Source: Candidatus Woesearchaeota archaeon (lineage in GTDB: Archaea > Nanobdellota > Nanobdellia > Woesearchaeales > DSVV01). Taken from it: a DNA stretch of 63,713 nucleotides. The DNA lies in NCBI GenBank assembly GCA_016214075.1, contig JACRPI010000003.1:1-63713 (forward strand), read 5' to 3'. Numbering within the stretch: position 1 is the first letter of the stretch; each line of letters begins with the position of its first letter. The notes below the pieces were generated by a model, which ran no database searches, was not told the origin of the DNA, and saw only the letters and a program-made list of their open reading frames with translations. The position numbers and the translations under genes are program-made. Shown piece after piece: positions 1-7,902 of the stretch.

Positions 1-20
1 ATACAATAATTCTAGTTTCA

Positions 21-55
21 AGAGACGCTTCGGAGACTACGTCCGAAGCGTCTCT
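21..55. other. Perfect 14-bp stem-loop
   Basis: Bases 21-34 (AGAGACGCTTCGGA) pair perfectly with 42-55 around a 7-base loop. A short run of T follows. It could be a terminator for a gene to the left of the window or a REP-like hairpin; the AGACGC stem foot recurs in the hairpin at 23741-23765. Confidence 0.6.
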
Positions 56-152
56 TTCAGAGCGCAACACTCTGAAGTCGCTGCAAGAGTTATCCTTCAC
101 AACTTGAAAGCAATATTGTTAGAGATTTTCACCGGAGCCCCAACGACGGAAA

Positions 153-162
153 GATTTATATA
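153..162 (+). promoter_or_regulatory. TATA box for the coiled-coil gene
   Basis: The sequence GATTTATATA matches an archaeal TATA box. A start site about 25 bases downstream gives a 5' leader of roughly 70 bases before the coding region at 254. Confidence 0.5.
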
Positions 163-253
163 GAAACATTCTCAGAAAAGGAGAAGAAGAGAAAGTAAAA
201 TACTGATAAAAATATGAGAAGAAAAATAAAAAGAAGAACAAATCCAAAAAGAG

Positions 254-739
254 GTGTTTGTCATCGTCAGCTTTGAAGGTCTTGGAAAAAATGTCGCGTC
301 ACTGATTTCTGCGGAAGCCGCACGCTTAGGGGAATCAGAAGAAAAATTGCAAGCACTTCGCGGTGATTCTGAGCGAGTAGAACATTTGATTCACGGACTA
401 GAAGAACAACTTCATTTTCTCGCACGCATGGAAGCATACATGAATGGAAAAACACTCAACATTATCGGAGAGTTGAATAGGATCCAGGGTCTTTTAACCG
501 CAAAAGAAGTCAACCTTCAAACCGCGCACAAAAATTTCAAAATGCAAGACAGAACAACAAGCGACGCTGAAGCGCACAAAAAGATGGAAGCAGAAATGCG
601 AAAGACTGGAGAAATGATTCGCAGACTTGACGCGATCATCACTGAGATTAAAGCTGTCGAGAAACGAATAGTTAACGACGCGCAACGCGACATGAGCACA
701 CTCCGCATGATAGCAACAGAAGCAGAACGAGGAGTATAG
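254..739 (+). CDS. Coiled-coil protein of unknown function
   Basis: I do not recognise the family. The 161-residue product is charged and almost entirely helical, with heptad-like spacing from about residue 20 to the end ('EKLQALRGDSERVEHLIHGL'), and has no signal peptide or membrane segment. The start is uncertain: the annotated GTG overlaps an AGAGGTG sequence that looks like a ribosome binding site, which would put initiation a few codons later at a non-standard codon; no ATG fits. It is followed 11 bases later by a tiny membrane protein gene with its own GAGGTGA site, so the two are probably co-transcribed from the TATA box at 153. The product could be a soluble structural or scaffold protein acting with its membrane neighbour. 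Confidence 0.7.
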   Translation: MFVIVSFEGLGKNVASLISAEAARLGESEEKLQALRGDSERVEHLIHGLEEQLHFLARMEAYMNGKTLNIIGELNRIQGLLTAKEVNLQTAHKNFKMQDRTTSDAEAHKKMEAEMRKTGEMIRRLDAIITEIKAVEKRIVNDAQRDMSTLRMIATEAERGV

Positions 740-750
740 AGGTGACACAG

Positions 751-900
751 ATGCAAAGATTGTTTTTTTCAAAGAAAGGATTTATTGGATTATGGGCAGA
801 TGTTTTCAAAGGATTTATCACGGGATTAATCTTTGGAATTATTCTCATGATATTGCTTGTTTTAGAAGTGATTCCTTTCCCGATTAGCTTTTGTGGGTAG
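751..900 (+). CDS. Small single-pass membrane protein (49 aa)
   Basis: This short open frame starts with ATG, preceded by AGAGGTG at a 6-base spacing, which is a good archaeal ribosome binding site. It encodes MQRLFFSKKGFIGLWADV followed by a hydrophobic stretch (GFITGLIFGIILMILLVL) and ends in a short Pro/Cys tail. The gene sits directly after the coiled-coil gene and is likely in its operon. The positively charged N-terminus followed by one membrane helix suggests an inner-membrane miniprotein with its N-terminus inside. No function can be assigned. Confidence 0.6.
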   Translation: MQRLFFSKKGFIGLWADVFKGFITGLIFGIILMILLVLEVIPFPISFCG

Positions 901-980
901 GGATTCGTTCGCTATTTTTTTTCTTCCTTCTTTGTTATTTTTTCTCTCTTGACATATGAGTTTATTCTAAAACAATACCT

Positions 981-1011
981 CATTGCTGCGGCAATGGGTC
1001 CCCCTGACAAT
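981..1011. repeat. Hairpin followed by GGGTCCCCCTGACAAT
   Basis: CATTGC (981-986) pairs with GCAATG (991-996), and GGTCCCCCTGACAAT follows at once. The same tail follows a different hairpin at 30102-30128. The rest of 901-1133 is AT-rich and holds no gene I can support; it also contains GTGCGTGT near 1023. Confidence 0.5.
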
Positions 1012-1133
1012 TGTTTATGCGGGTGCGTGTATTTTTTTTAGTGGCTATTTTTTATTGAGGAGAATAGTTCATTGAGAAAAACAAAAGAGAATAAAAATGA
1101 ATAAAAAATTAAAAAAGAAAAAATCAAAAAAAA

Positions 1134-1910
1134 TTACAACGCATTTCGCAATTGTTCTGCTTTGTCCAGAGAAAGACCGATCATCGTATCAATGTCTTCA
1201 ACAGTCAACGCAGCATCGCCGCCTTTCTGCAACGAACAAATTGTTCCATCCGCAGTTGTCGTCACTGTTAGTCTCGCATCAACACACGCCATCTCTTCCT
1301 GCAATGGGTCAACAATATAATATTTTCCCACTTTCAGAACAGTGAACGGAATTGGCGTTTTACTCAACGGCAATTTTTCTCCTGTCTTTTCCTTGTAATT
1401 CACTTCAATGCCATCATAGCTTGGGAACACTGTATCTTGCAACGCCGCAATAGCCGCAAGACCTGCCGCGTCGAGCAAATTTCCTGCATCATTAATGGTA
1501 CAAATGTCCATGGAGACTCCCCAGACTTTTTCTCCTTTTTTCAAGCAGAGTTTTTTGACATCCAACGCTTTACTTTCGCGCAATCCTCTGTCCACAACAC
1601 GAGCAAGCTCAATCGCTTCAATGCTTGGCGGACCAGACTCAAAGCGCGGACTTGACAATGGAAGCAATTCTGCGTTGACCATGATAATCCCTTCATCTGG
1701 CGTGTCTGGAAATGGTTTTTCCACAGAAAGTTTTACTCCCGCAACAACCTGCGTCTCTCCAATTTTTACTGACGCAGAACCTTCCGCTGTATTGGAAATG
1801 CCGTAGGTGACTTCAACAGTTCGAATTTCGTCTGCTTTTCTGCCATCTAAACGGATTCCTGCATCTAACATCTTTAAGAGATGATCGCGTACTGGGTTTT
1901 TCTTATTCAT
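1134..1910 (-). CDS. rrp42: Exosome complex component Rrp42
   Basis: This is the non-catalytic RNase PH-fold subunit of the archaeal exosome. It pairs with Rrp41 to form the hexameric ring that degrades RNA 3' to 5' and adds heteropolymeric tails. The full RNase PH fold is visible, with RLDGR near the N-terminus, PFPDTPDEGI and an SPRFESGPPS stretch. Length is normal for the family (about 258 residues). I chose the ATG at 1910 because GGTGAAGG precedes it; a GTG four codons upstream (1922) is possible. The gene overlaps the 3' end of rrp41 by 8 bases, so translation is probably coupled. It is the distal gene of the exosome block. Confidence 0.95.
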   Translation of the reverse strand: MNKKNPVRDHLLKMLDAGIRLDGRKADEIRTVEVTYGISNTAEGSASVKIGETQVVAGVKLSVEKPFPDTPDEGIIMVNAELLPLSSPRFESGPPSIEAIELARVVDRGLRESKALDVKKLCLKKGEKVWGVSMDICTINDAGNLLDAAGLAAIAALQDTVFPSYDGIEVNYKEKTGEKLPLSKTPIPFTVLKVGKYYIVDPLQEEMACVDARLTVTTTADGTICSLQKGGDAALTVEDIDTMIGLSLDKAEQLRNAL

Positions 1911-2625
1911 TGCCTTCACCACTCACACTGTATTTTTCTTTCAACGCTCTTTTTTGAATTTCAATGATTTCTTTGCACGCTTCTTGCCCAATCTTTAAGG
2001 CTTCAACAAGCATGTCTTTTGTGATCTCTCCATCCATCTGGAGCAAAGAGATTTCCTGTGTTGAAGGAATATACGCGATTGGAATATCCGCAACTCCTTG
2101 CTCACATTCATACGCTTCTTCCAAATAATCAAGATCAACGACAGTTGTGCCATCAACAGTTCCGACAGAAACCGCGGAAACAAGATCCTTCATTGGAATG
2201 CCCGCGTCCGCAAGCGCAATAGACGCAGCACAAATTCCCGCGCAACGACTTCCTGCGTCTGTCTGTGGCAATTCAATGAAAACGTCAACGACCGCGTTTG
2301 GAAAGTCTTTGAGATCCACCACTGGAAGCAATGCTTTCTCTGTGACCATGGAAATTTCTTTCGCTCGTCTGTTTTGTCCTGGCTTTACTCTATTGCCCAT
2401 TCCTGAGAATGGCATCATGTTGTAATTGCATCGCAAGATACCTGTACTTGGATCCTGCAAAAATTTTGGATGCAATTCTCGTGGACCATACACTGCTGCG
2501 TACGCAATTGTATTTCCAATCTTGAAATATCCAGAACCATCCGCGTTCTTAATCACACCTGCTTTTGCGACAATCGGTCGAATTTCCTTCAGACCGCGTC
2601 CATCTAATCGTTTTGTATATGCCAT
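1903..2625 (-). CDS. rrp41: Exosome complex exonuclease Rrp41
   Basis: This is the catalytic RNase PH subunit of the archaeal exosome; it phosphorolyses RNA in the central chamber formed with Rrp42. The start MAYTKRLDGRGLKEIRP is typical, followed by the RNA and phosphate-binding region (GNRVKPGQNRR) and LPQTDAGSRCAGI. The acidic VVDLDYLEEAYE...ADIPIA stretch carries the Asp residues expected at the active site. The length of 240 residues is normal. AAGGTGA lies just before the ATG. It overlaps rrp42 downstream and lies 51 bases after rrp4, the usual archaeal order rrp4-rrp41-rrp42. Confidence 0.97.
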   Translation of the reverse strand: MAYTKRLDGRGLKEIRPIVAKAGVIKNADGSGYFKIGNTIAYAAVYGPRELHPKFLQDPSTGILRCNYNMMPFSGMGNRVKPGQNRRAKEISMVTEKALLPVVDLKDFPNAVVDVFIELPQTDAGSRCAGICAASIALADAGIPMKDLVSAVSVGTVDGTTVVDLDYLEEAYECEQGVADIPIAYIPSTQEISLLQMDGEITKDMLVEALKIGQEACKEIIEIQKRALKEKYSVSGEGNE

Positions 2626-2676
2626 TATTTCACCTTGTAATTTGTATTGTTTTTAATTTGTTCTCACTCATTTTTT

Positions 2677-3447
2677 TTATTGTTGTTGCTCTTCGTCCAT
2701 TGGACCTTCTGCATCCATTTGTTGTTCTCCTTCAAATGGTTGCTGTTCCTGCTGCGGGAATTTTCCGCATGTTTTTTCGAGGAACTCTGTAATTCTGTCA
2801 GTCAATCCAGAAACGTGCGATTCTTCTTCGATCTTTTTAATTGTTTCAATCGCAATCACTTCTTGCGCTGGTTCTCCTGAAATCCAAATGACTCCATTCT
2901 GTCCAACGATGATTTTACATCCTGTCGCGTTTTTGATCAAGCTGACCATGGAACCCTGCTTGCCAATAATTCTTGGCACTTTATTGCAGTTCACATAGAT
3001 TAATCGTCCTCCGTAGAGTTTTCTTAATCCTGGTCCTTTTGTACTCAAATCCACGAGTTTTTGCGACGTGACATTCACAATCTTCGCAACAACGATGTCT
3101 CCAAGATTAAAGAATTGCGTCAAGTCCGCTCCTCTCGCGATAAAGTCGCTTGTCGCGTCTTTCATCGAAAGCATCGCGCTATACGCGCAATTGATTTCCA
3201 TGCGCCAGCCACTCATCATCACGTCAATAACTTTTCCAATAATAACGTCATTGCGCTTTGGCGCGTATCTGCCACTTAATGAAATTATTTTTACTGCTCT
3301 TCCATCTACTGTCAACAAGCCAAGTCGGCCCGCAAGAATCATATCATCTTTCCTATACGCGCCTTGCGCAGGAAGATAATCCATTCCTTCTGCGATCTGT
3401 TCTCCTGGAACAACAACCGCTCGTTCTTCTACTAACAATTTTCCCAT
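2677..3447 (-). CDS. rrp4: Exosome RNA-binding cap protein Rrp4
   Basis: Rrp4 forms the cap of the exosome ring and gives specificity for poly(A)-rich RNA. An N-terminal region (VVPGEQIAEG) leads to an S1 domain at about residues 65-140 and a KH domain at about 145-210 (VPRIIGKQGSMVSLI). The C-terminus ends in a Gln/Glu-rich tail (QQEQQPFEGEQQ), about 30 residues beyond the KH domain and probably disordered. The gene lies between SBDS and rrp41. The 244-base gap on its upstream side holds a large structured element (3543-3650), so it may have its own promoter or a processing site there. Confidence 0.95.
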   Translation of the reverse strand: MGKLLVEERAVVVPGEQIAEGMDYLPAQGAYRKDDMILAGRLGLLTVDGRAVKIISLSGRYAPKRNDVIIGKVIDVMMSGWRMEINCAYSAMLSMKDATSDFIARGADLTQFFNLGDIVVAKIVNVTSQKLVDLSTKGPGLRKLYGGRLIYVNCNKVPRIIGKQGSMVSLIKNATGCKIIVGQNGVIWISGEPAQEVIAIETIKKIEEESHVSGLTDRITEFLEKTCGKFPQQEQQPFEGEQQMDAEGPMDEEQQQ

Positions 3448-3542
3448 TGTGTATTCATCTCCGTATATTCCTTCTTTTTTTGAGTGTTATTCACAAAACA
3501 ATTTATTTTCAAAATAATATTATCCCCAAAACAACTTATTTT

Positions 3543-3650
3543 CAAAAAACAACAACACAGGCGGCTGACGGCCATTTTGTTTCACAAAATGTCCTACGCG
3601 ACACCCCGAGGGGCCATCCCCCGTCGCGTCAGCGCCATTGTTGTTTTTTG
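3543..3650. repeat. Long imperfect inverted repeat with CAACAAC arms
   Basis: The arm CAAAAAACAACAACAC at 3543 pairs with GTTGTTTTTTG ending at 3650, and GGCTGACG pairs with CGTCAGC. Inside are CATTTTGT/ACAAAATG (3573-3591), CCCCGAGGGG (3604-3613) and ACGCGAC/GTCGCGT. A second element with the same arms lies at 23571-23698. It sits between SBDS and rrp4, either as a mobile MITE-like insertion or as an mRNA processing structure. Confidence 0.6.
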
Positions 3651-3690
3651 ACGTTGTGTTGTTTTATGCTTATTTTGACTTTGCTTTCCT

Positions 3691-4398
3691 CTACGCTTTC
3701 TCGATCTTCAGTGTTTCCGCTTCCACTGATCCATGCGTCATGCTGTTGAGCTGGTCAAAAAGCTCTGTCTGCATGCCTGCTGGAATTTCTATTGTTGCTT
3801 TCCAACTGCCATCATTCATCCACTCTTCTTTTAGGATGTGCGACATTCCTTTGATCACGCTGTATGTTTTTCCCGCATACTGCCCTGGAATTCTCACAGA
3901 CATTTCTTTTCTCTCGAACTTAATTGGCAAGATTGGCTGCAATTTTTTGACAATCTCATGAATCTGCTCCATCACTGGCTTGTGCTCGTCGATGTGAATT
4001 TTTGCTTCTGCAAACGCAAGCTCAATTCGCTGCGGCGGATGTGGCAAATGTGTTTTTGGATCAACACCATTTCTGTGCACATACGCAAGAATTTGTTTTC
4101 TCTTATCATCAATCTCATGCTGCTTATGCTCCGCAGTAACCTGTACTTCTCCTTTCTTGAGAATGATTTTCGCGATTTCCGCTGTGTCTTCTGTCCCGAA
4201 AATTTCCATCATGCGATGCTGCGACGCGACAATGCCTCGCTTTGCTTCTGTAAATATTTTCTGCGACGCAAGAACATCATTCATATCAACATTTTTTCCA
4301 CTTTTGAACGCAAGCGCGCTATCGCAATCAACAAGGATTTCATATCTGTCTCCATGTGTTTTCAACCGCGCAATTACCGCTTTATCAACGTCAACCAT
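3691..4398 (-). CDS. sdo1: SBDS-family ribosome maturation protein
   Basis: This is the archaeal orthologue of Shwachman-Bodian-Diamond syndrome protein/Sdo1, which with EF-2-like GTPases releases the anti-association factor from the new large ribosomal subunit. The N-terminal SBDS domain (about residues 1-90) has VDKAVIARLKTHGDRYEI and the loop KSGKNVDMNDVLAS. The central helical domain has HPPQRIELAF at about residues 120-150. The C-terminal ferredoxin-like domain ends in a short charged tail. The length of 235 residues is normal. AAGGTGA precedes the ATG, and the gene lies 12 bases after psmA, so they share an operon. Confidence 0.96.
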   Translation of the reverse strand: MVDVDKAVIARLKTHGDRYEILVDCDSALAFKSGKNVDMNDVLASQKIFTEAKRGIVASQHRMMEIFGTEDTAEIAKIILKKGEVQVTAEHKQHEIDDKRKQILAYVHRNGVDPKTHLPHPPQRIELAFAEAKIHIDEHKPVMEQIHEIVKKLQPILPIKFERKEMSVRIPGQYAGKTYSVIKGMSHILKEEWMNDGSWKATIEIPAGMQTELFDQLNSMTHGSVEAETLKIEKA

Positions 4399-4410
4399 TT
4401 TTTCACCTTC

Positions 4411-5160
4411 TTATTTCTTTTTTCCGTCTTTGAGTTCGCCAAACGCCTGACTTATTTTTTGTTTTGGCACTCGCGTAAACTGTTTTTTTGGACTTTTTAT
4501 CATGACACAATCCACTCGATCAATACTGAAATTTTCTTTCAATACTGCCTGAAGTGTTTTTATCGCAAGTTTTAATCCTTGATCCACAGTCATATCGTCT
4601 TTGTATTCTTTGTGAAGAATTTCTTCTCCTTCCTGCTCTCCTTCGCCAATGACTGTTGCCTTGTATTCAAAGAAAATTCCTGTCGGATCTGTTTCATACA
4701 AATGCGCACCATCAATGTCAATTCCTCCAATGAGAAGAGAAACACCAAACGGTCTTAGACCGCCACTTTGCGTGCAGATTTGCTTGAGATCACAAACGTC
4801 TTTCACAATACTTTGTGTGTCAATAGGACTGTCAAATGTAACTTTGTGCTGCTGCGCTTTGAGCTGTGAACGTTCAATGAGGACACGCGCATCAGAAATA
4901 ATTCCTGCCGCTGTCGCGCCAATATGCTCGTCAATCTGGAATATTTTCTGAACACTGTCCGCGACAACTAATGGATCGACGATACGCTTGTCCGTGACGA
5001 ACAAGACGCCATCTGTGCAGATCATTCCAATTGCTGTTGAACCCTGCTTGACTGTTTTTTTCGCGTATTCAACTTGAAGGAGTCGTCCATCTGGGCTAAA
5101 CATCGTGATTGCCCTATCGTATCCCATCATCTGATGATTCATTTGCTGTTGTTGTTGCAT
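4411..5160 (-). CDS. psmA: Proteasome alpha subunit
   Basis: This is the outer-ring subunit of the 20S proteasome, which gates the chamber and docks AAA unfoldases. The conserved H0 region reads GYDRAITMFSPDGRLLQVEYA, and GGLRPFGVSLLIGG and the YETDPTG turn are present. It lacks an N-terminal catalytic Thr, as expected for an alpha subunit. The N-terminus is a Gln-rich extension (MQQQQQMNHQMM) ahead of the gating residues. The C-terminus is Lys-rich. GAGGTG precedes the ATG. It is the first gene of the psmA-SBDS-rrp4-rrp41-rrp42 run. Confidence 0.96.
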   Translation of the reverse strand: MQQQQQMNHQMMGYDRAITMFSPDGRLLQVEYAKKTVKQGSTAIGMICTDGVLFVTDKRIVDPLVVADSVQKIFQIDEHIGATAAGIISDARVLIERSQLKAQQHKVTFDSPIDTQSIVKDVCDLKQICTQSGGLRPFGVSLLIGGIDIDGAHLYETDPTGIFFEYKATVIGEGEQEGEEILHKEYKDDMTVDQGLKLAIKTLQAVLKENFSIDRVDCVMIKSPKKQFTRVPKQKISQAFGELKDGKKK

Positions 5161-5257
5161 TTTGGCACCTCAATTTTTTTCTTTATTTTATGCTTTCTCG
5201 TTTAATTATTTGAATTATTTTGCCTTTATATTTTCATAAAGGATGAATTGTGTATGT

Positions 5258-5298
5258 GGTCTTTGCTTGTGCGTGTTTTGTGTTTATGCTTAGCGATT
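5258..5298. repeat. Short dispersed motif cluster (GGTCTTTGCTT / GTGCGTGTTTTGTG / TTAGCGATT)
   Basis: Three short motifs occur in the psmA-pop5 gap: GGTCTTTGCT at 5258, GTGCGTGTTTTGTG at 5269-5282 and GCTTAGCGATT at 5288-5298. The same three recur, rearranged, at 33839-33884. GTGCGTGTT also occurs at 22050 and 30261, always between genes. Confidence 0.5.
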
Positions 5299-5316
5299 CT
5301 TTTTTATTTTTTTTCT

Positions 5317-5652
5317 TTACGCAATGTAGTCATTCGCTTTGTTCAGCATTCCTGACGCGCCAATACTTTTGACGATTACTTTTTGACTATCAATGTTTTT
5401 TATAAATATCAACGCCGCGCGAACTTTGTTCAACGATGTGTGGCTCACTCGCAAAATTCCTTTATTGCCATTATTCTTGACAAACAAAAGACCTGCGTCA
5501 CTTATTCCATTAACACCGACATATTCCTTCATCGCGTCAAAGACCGCTTTCTTTATCATTGCCCATTGAAGCTCTTTTTCTGACAAGACTTCAAATGCAA
5601 GATACCGTTTGCGTTCTCGCAATGTTGGCAACAATGGTTTTATTCGTGCCAT
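5317..5652 (-). CDS. rnp2: Ribonuclease P protein component 2 (Pop5)
   Basis: Archaeal Pop5 binds Rpp30 and the catalytic domain of RNase P RNA and takes part in tRNA 5' maturation. PTLRERKRYLAFEVLSE at the N-terminus is diagnostic, and the C-terminal half (IKSIGASGMLNKA-type end) fits the family. I start at the ATG at 5652, giving 111 residues; an ATG at 5691 would add 13 residues and a TTG at 5751 is unlikely, since it falls about where transcription should begin. A TATA box at 5768-5780 lies upstream. Linkage to psmA and exosome genes is classical for archaea. Confidence 0.9.
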   Translation of the reverse strand: MARIKPLLPTLRERKRYLAFEVLSEKELQWAMIKKAVFDAMKEYVGVNGISDAGLLFVKNNGNKGILRVSHTSLNKVRAALIFIKNIDSQKVIVKSIGASGMLNKANDYIA

Positions 5653-5767
5653 CACTTGTTTTGCCGTTTGGATACTCCAAGGCAACCTCATAATACAACA
5701 TTCATTTGTTGAGAAAGAACATCTGTTCTTATTCGTTTTTCTCTCTCGCAATAGAAAAGATGCTAGA

Positions 5768-5780
5768 GAGATATATAAAG
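5768..5780 (-). promoter_or_regulatory. TATA box for pop5
   Basis: On the minus strand the sequence reads CCTTTATATATCT, a strong archaeal TATA box. The predicted transcription start is near 5747, leaving a leader before either candidate ATG of pop5. Confidence 0.55.
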
Positions 5781-5848
5781 GTTTTGGTTGGAAATTTGGG
5801 GTTGAGAAATGATTGAAATGAGGAAGAAAGAAAGAAAAAATTAAAAAA

Positions 5849-7834
5849 TTATTCTCCCCAAATATAGGTGGTGTCTAAGTATCCTTCGAAGTCGTAGTTG
5901 CTGGTGCATGACGGATCACTGTGACCAAGATAAAGGTCTTTTGTCGTGGTTACTAATGAACCACTTGTTGTTATGGAAGTACCTACCTCTGCACCATCAA
6001 CAAATAGATAAAGCGTATTGTCTCTATAGACGGCAACGACCTCCTGCCATGTATCTGCTGTTACTGTACCACCTTTCACATATTTCATTGTTCCACCAAC
6101 ATTGATGTTAATCTTATACTTCCCTCCAGATGCACTCACAGAATATTGCGGAGAATAACAGGTACTTGTTGGTAATGTTACAATACTATGCTCTCCAGTT
6201 GTATCAGAAGTTGATGGCTTCACGAGTGTTTTAATGACAAACCAACTACCAACATCTGTTGGAAGTGTTGCTGCATCAAAGTAGACATAGTCTTTGCTTG
6301 ATGTATCTGTCAAATCAATTATATAATTCTCACCATCAGAAGTATATGCTACATTTCCTACTGCATACGCTCCTGAACTCGTACTTCCATAATAATTTGT
6401 ATATCCATCACTATCTGAATCTTTGGCAACCCAATCATGACTGTCAATGTCAAAATTAAGAATTTCATAACTGCTTAGCTCATTTGTAGTTGGATCGAAT
6501 CCTATAGTTATCTCAACATAATTACTTAGTCCATCTTCATCATCGTCATCTGCATTTGCAAGACAAATTCCTGTATCTACATAACAGGACTCGCCTGTCC
6601 CACAATCGCTATCTGAAGAACAGCTAGATATACATGCACCTGCATCGCAGGTCATGCCGTAATACGCACAATCAGCATCATCATAGTCCACTGCATCTCC
6701 AATACAATAATACTCCCTCACGAAATAATCAGAGATACAATATTCTGTATAATATGTTGTTCCTGAAGATTTATCAATTGTTTGTCCATATGTGTAGTAA
6801 TCTTTTTCACCATCAGTATTACTACAAAGAGGGTAATCAGTACTATCTGTTGGATCAGTACCAGCTTCTACTTCTACATCATCAGAAATCATGTCTCCAT
6901 CAGTATCTGCATCTGTTGGATCTGTTCCTGCAGTATATTCTTCTACATTCGTGAGACCATCACTATCGTCATCATCTCCACTATCATCTGTTGTGTAATC
7001 TAAACCAAAATATCGTTCCCAAGCATCCGGCATTCCATCACTATCATCGTCTCTTGGTGAAGGAATACTCGTTGCATCCATAGGATCTGAACCTGCAGTT
7101 CCTTCTAAAACATCTGAATACCCATCTCCATCATCATCGAGATCTTCACTATCAACTGTATAATCACCATCTGTATCTGTTTCACAAACACTTGCTGATG
7201 AACATGCTTCTCCACTTGCACAATCTGCATATGTACTACATCCACCACTCAACGCAGCAAGCGCATCAGTCACTTGTTCGCTTACCAAAAGTAAGAGATC
7301 TTCCGCAACGGATAATTCAGTCTCCGCATCAGTTACTAACGCATCAAGAGCAGTTGTATCTTCTCCCGCAGCTGCCGCATCTACAACATCTGCTGTCACA
7401 TCATCAAGGACACTACTAATATCTGCCAATGTTGTTCTTATATCACTCAACTCTGCGCGGATTCTGACAAGCGCTCTGCCATCAGCATCTGCTTCCGCAG
7501 CTCTTCCTTCCATTTTGAGATCTTGTAAATCATCAATAGTATCTTCAAGATCGGAGGAAAGTGAAATCAATATTCGCGCGAGGGATTCTTCATCAAATTC
7601 TTCTACTGCGCCACAATAATCCACATCATATTCTGACGCTCTGCTCACATAATATCCTGTGCCATACGCCGCGAGACCGCATTCATACGCTTCTGTATCG
7701 TCGCAAACAATGTCTCCGTCTCCAACACAGTCTGTTGCGAGTCCAGTAGATGTCGAAGGAATTGAACAAGTCTGCGCTGTTAAGAAAAATATTGCTAAAA
7801 TAGATAGAATTGTTATTGTTATTTTATTACTCAT
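5849..7834 (-). CDS. Secreted surface protein with TSP3-like repeats and LamG-like end
   Basis: This 661-residue protein begins with a signal peptide (ITILSILAIFFLTAQTC) whose Cys is a possible lipid anchor. Next is the module shared by five proteins here (GDIVCDDTEAYECGL...YYVSRASEYD), then a helical stretch at about residues 80-195, a Cys-rich stretch, and Asp-rich calcium-binding repeats of the type DTDGDMISDDVEVEAGTDP at about 215-340. A second Cys-rich patch follows. The last 180 residues look like a concanavalin/LamG sandwich (WFVIKTLVKPS, LYLFVDGAEVG, LYLGHSDPSC, GYLDTTYIWG), usually a carbohydrate or cell-contact module. GAGGTGG precedes the ATG. I infer an adhesin or sheath role. Confidence 0.85.
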   Translation of the reverse strand: MSNKITITILSILAIFFLTAQTCSIPSTSTGLATDCVGDGDIVCDDTEAYECGLAAYGTGYYVSRASEYDVDYCGAVEEFDEESLARILISLSSDLEDTIDDLQDLKMEGRAAEADADGRALVRIRAELSDIRTTLADISSVLDDVTADVVDAAAAGEDTTALDALVTDAETELSVAEDLLLLVSEQVTDALAALSGGCSTYADCASGEACSSASVCETDTDGDYTVDSEDLDDDGDGYSDVLEGTAGSDPMDATSIPSPRDDDSDGMPDAWERYFGLDYTTDDSGDDDDSDGLTNVEEYTAGTDPTDADTDGDMISDDVEVEAGTDPTDSTDYPLCSNTDGEKDYYTYGQTIDKSSGTTYYTEYCISDYFVREYYCIGDAVDYDDADCAYYGMTCDAGACISSCSSDSDCGTGESCYVDTGICLANADDDDEDGLSNYVEITIGFDPTTNELSSYEILNFDIDSHDWVAKDSDSDGYTNYYGSTSSGAYAVGNVAYTSDGENYIIDLTDTSSKDYVYFDAATLPTDVGSWFVIKTLVKPSTSDTTGEHSIVTLPTSTCYSPQYSVSASGGKYKININVGGTMKYVKGGTVTADTWQEVVAVYRDNTLYLFVDGAEVGTSITTSGSLVTTTKDLYLGHSDPSCTSNYDFEGYLDTTYIWGE

Positions 7835-7869
7835 GAAAAAACCACCTCAATGCTGGTTTTTCTGCACAG

Positions 7870-7883
7870 AGAAGTATATAAAG
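7870..7883 (-). promoter_or_regulatory. TATA box of the 661-aa surface gene
   Basis: The minus strand reads CTTTATATACTTC about 40 bases before the ATG. The leader (GAGGTGGTTTTTTC before ATG) is nearly identical to that of the gene ending at 9449, pointing to a recent duplication that kept promoter and leader. Confidence 0.6.
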
Positions 7884-7902
7884 ATTGCGAAAAGAAATTA
7901 CC

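Noticed and set aside
1097-1345. Plus-strand open frame over the 3' end of rrp42
   Set aside because: It is antisense to a well-supported exosome gene and has a Lys-rich, then random-looking composition.
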